From Didymodactylos carnosus (Eukaryota; Rotifera; Eurotatoria; Philodinida; Philodinidae), in contig CAJNOQ010000939.1 of the NCBI GenBank assembly GCA_905250885.1, forward strand, positions 1 to 38,653: DNA of 38,653 nt, given 5' to 3'. The position numbers and the translations under genes are program-made. Below, one piece after another: positions 35,737 to 38,653 of this stretch. Numbering within the stretch: the stretch's first letter is position 1; each line of letters opens with the position of its first letter. The notes under the pieces are model-generated. The model was given only the letters and a program-made list of their open reading frames with translations. It searched no databases and was not told the DNA's origin.

Positions 35737-38542
35737 AGTTTTTAATTTTATTTTAAGTTTTTTTCCTCAATATTAATACTTTGGACAGAAATGGGCTATT
35801 CGAGAGAGGAGACTACTTAAATTAAGAGAATTAGATAAGATAGCAAAATTATGAATTTATTGATCTCTGTGTATTAATCGTCAAATTTTTAAGTATAATT
35901 CAAGACACATACTACCTCCACTAAATCATTTACATTTTTTTTTCTAGATCTCTTCTTAGTTAGAACTTACATATAGCTTATTAAAAATGTACCTATATGT
36001 TTCGAGAGCATGATGTGAGTTTTTATTTAATAATTATATAAACAATTTCTTATTAAAAGCTATATCTACACTGGTATTAAAACTAAAGTATTTTAAATTT
36101 TCTATATTCAAGTATCTCTTTTACAGTTTTCTATCATTTTTGTCCATTCTCATCATCATCATCACTCAAAGTAAGATATTATCAACACTTCATGTATATA
36201 TTTAATGTCCATAATATTCATATGTGATAAAATATTTTGATGGCAATTCAATATATATTCATTGGGTAAAGAGATTAGCCGTTTACATACAATTTTTATT
36301 TACAGATTAATTGTTTTTGATACTACAAGTTGCTTTTTTTCTCGCTCTATCGTTTCCATCTCACATTTAAGTGATAAATATTTTCTTTTTTTTTTCGTTT
36401 CTTGTCATACCATTGATCTGGTCAGGTTCTTAACATGTCCTTGAGAGAGTATTCAACACGTCGTCTTCATCTTGATTTGAATTCAATATATAACGTATTT
36501 TAAAATTTGATTGTCGATTATGGTAATACTTTTTTATTTTTATGTTGAAAATATGAAATGGAAATGAGATAATTTGCATACATATCACACATTTGAAAAA
36601 TACAACGGTAGATAGAGAAACTTTAAGCTTTCCAAACATGTAAGGATTGTTTATTGACAGTGAACAGTGGCTAAAATAGAGTATCAAAAATATCTTATCT
36701 AATTAAAGTGAGATATAACTAGATGGATCTATAGTGAGAAAATTTCTGCTTCAAATTTTGTAAAGCAAACATAGTTTATTTTTCTATACTACAATGTTAG
36801 ATTTCAAAATAATAGTCCAATTCATATGCAGAAAACTTTGTTCAAAAGAAATTTATTCAGTTATACTTTAGAATCGATGTCTATCATAGACATTTATTTT
36901 GTCTATACTTGTTTATTGAATTCTTTTTTATTACGGTTCTATCCGTTGTATTTTTAAAAAAATTTTTTTTTTTTCGTTATTTTATGTTCAAGGTTCAACG
37001 TATTAAAAATAAAATTATTTTAAAAAGGACGACACTTATTACATGAGTAAACAATTGATTTTTTTTTTATCGATGTGTAAAATTGAGAGAAAACAATTTT
37101 TCTTCGCTAATATATACATGTAGACTACCTATTCGTTTTTTATTCTGTTCTTCATATTCTATTCTAATTGAATATATATATATATATATATATACATCTG
37201 TACAAGCTCATAAGTTAAAAAAAGAAAGAATAAAATAATCTCTCTTTTTTCTCTCTCTTCACCAAACGTGTGTAAGTCTAATCACAAGAGATTGAACATA
37301 GTCGAAAAGGATTTTACAGTTCGCAATAATAAAATGGGGTAAGTTTGATTATGATTAATCAAGGGAAATAAGTCGATGGTATTTGAACTTCGAAATATTA
37401 GAAAACATTGTCTGTCACGTTGTGTATATGTACAATTTATTGACCATCATTTAATAAATAGACGACCTTAAGACGATTAGCTGTTATTCGATACTGAATA
37501 AAACTGAGCAAATCAATGATTGAGATGAGATAAAAATTAAGATTTAACATAGATTTTTTTCAGTGTTATGAATGATAAGATTCATTAATCAACTTATAAC
37601 AAGAAAGCAAACTGTAGGTGATTTTTTAAAATACTTTTTCTAGTTCCCTGAAGCAATCCCTAAATTATATCCATATTTGTGGATAATTCAACAATTTGGA
37701 TATAATTTAAGAATTGTTTCAGTTTACCAGAATTTATGGTAAATGGTAACCAACCGTGTTTATTCGTATTTAAAAATATTATTATGTTTGATATAAAAGA
37801 ACATATAGTGATGTGTTCATATGAAAATAACCATGTTAAATTTGTTGTTCTTTTTAATCGCTCACGTGACGTTTTATTACGTCTTCAACGATTATATACT
37901 TAGTCTATGTATACTAGAGGATTTTCTTACCAAAATCAATAAATTTTGGTCAATTTTTCAATAATAATTTTGAACATGATAATTTTAGACCGCTGGTAAT
38001 ATCAAAAAGAATTTATTCTTCTTTTTTTTTTTTGTGTATTTGTTTTTATAAAAATAAATTCGTTCTCTAATAAATAATTACTTTTACCGTTCTCTTTTCA
38101 ATGTTTTATAAAATAAATAAAAAAAATAATAAAAACGTTCGTTTTTTTTCTCAATACTATTCTCTAATCTATCAAAATTTCGTTTTGTGTTCATATTTTA
38201 TCCAAGGCCAAGTTCTAAACAAATTTTATTTCAATAAAAAAAATTCTAATTTATCAAATTGTCATAATATCGATCTAAAATCAATTTTATATGAATTTTA
38301 TTTTGGTAACAGAATGTTTTTTTATTTTTTAAAAAATTATTGTTTATATATCTGGACATGTGCATAATAAGACCATACAAATTAGTAATAATCATTCAAC
38401 GTTTATAATTATTCACTTATTTACTTTTGAGAGTAGAAAATAAAAGTTTTATTCTGTTGTCTTTATTAATGTAAAATATTCTTCTCTGTCATACATTTGA
38501 CGGATAATCTGTGTTCGAGAAAAAAAACTTGACAGGAAAAAT

Positions 38543-38544
<2 letters not shown>
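35737..38544. other. Intergenic, AT-rich, no gene recognised
   Basis: Only short AT-driven open frames are present, including an 88-codon Asn/Phe/Tyr/Lys-rich frame at 38101-38367 that I do not credit. A (TA)n tract at 37172-37194 is listed separately. CACGTGACGT at 37863-37872 combines E-box-like and CRE-like words and may be a binding site or chance. Confidence 0.5.
37172..37194. repeat. (TA)n microsatellite
   Basis: About eleven uninterrupted AT units. Confidence 0.9.
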
Positions 38545-38579
<35 letters not shown>

Positions 38580-38611
38580 AAATAAAAAAAAATTTTTTTA
38601 TAAAAAAACAT
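38545..38611. repeat. Homopolymer T run followed by A-rich and T-rich runs
   Basis: A run of 28 T is followed by ten A and further A/T homopolymers near the window end. This may be a real low-complexity tract, but such runs are also typical of sequencing or assembly error at contig ends, so its length should not be trusted. Confidence 0.75.
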
Positions 38612-38653
38612 AAAAGTTTTTATTTTAAGGTTTTTTGTTTTTATTGGGTTGTT

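Noticed and set aside
1..38653. CRISPR arrays, bacterial operons, rRNA genes or telomeric repeats
   Set aside because: No regularly spaced direct repeats, no Shine-Dalgarno-led gene clusters, no rRNA-like segments and no telomere-type tandem repeats were seen.

Overview
The window is AT-rich animal DNA. It holds two multi-exon receptor genes with short (mostly 52-66 nt) GT-AG introns, separated by long gene-free stretches. The intron size, base composition, and Ser/Asn/Gln-rich coding style suggest a rotifer-like or other small lophotrochozoan genome, possibly a bdelloid. That placement is an inference from style, not from a diagnostic marker.

Layout: 1-570 is a foldback (inverted-repeat) element with arms of at least 135 bp, cut by or starting at the window edge. 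571-5182 is non-coding. 5183-9116 (+) is a complete ten-exon protocadherin-like gene: signal peptide, about six cadherin repeats, one membrane span and a roughly 200-residue cytoplasmic tail. 9117-21100 has no recognisable gene; it contains a 789-bp TA-flanked foldback element (9973-10761), a possible mariner-like terminus and a cluster of inverted AATCCTA words. 21101-25049 (+) is a complete thirteen-exon ROR-family receptor: signal peptide, Ig, Frizzled-type cysteine-rich domain, Kringle, membrane span and tyrosine-kinase-like domain. The DFG aspartate of its kinase domain is replaced by asparagine, so it is probably a pseudokinase.

25050-38653 has no intact gene. About 25.6-31.7 kb looks like a graveyard of decayed mobile DNA: a Tc1-like terminus, a 32-bp perfect palindrome, a tRNA-like Pol III unit, a TIR-bounded 780-bp element and several blocks of short words repeated in both orientations. 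A 5'-truncated non-LTR reverse transcriptase remnant lies at 35254-35736. The last ~110 bases are homopolymer-rich and may be unreliable.

The two genes are both cell-surface proteins on the same strand (adhesion; Wnt-type receptor). Nothing in the sequence shows that they are co-regulated. The points most worth following are the ROR pseudokinase signature, the palindrome-ended foldback element at 9973-10761, and the recurring class of blocks built from short degenerate words in both orientations.
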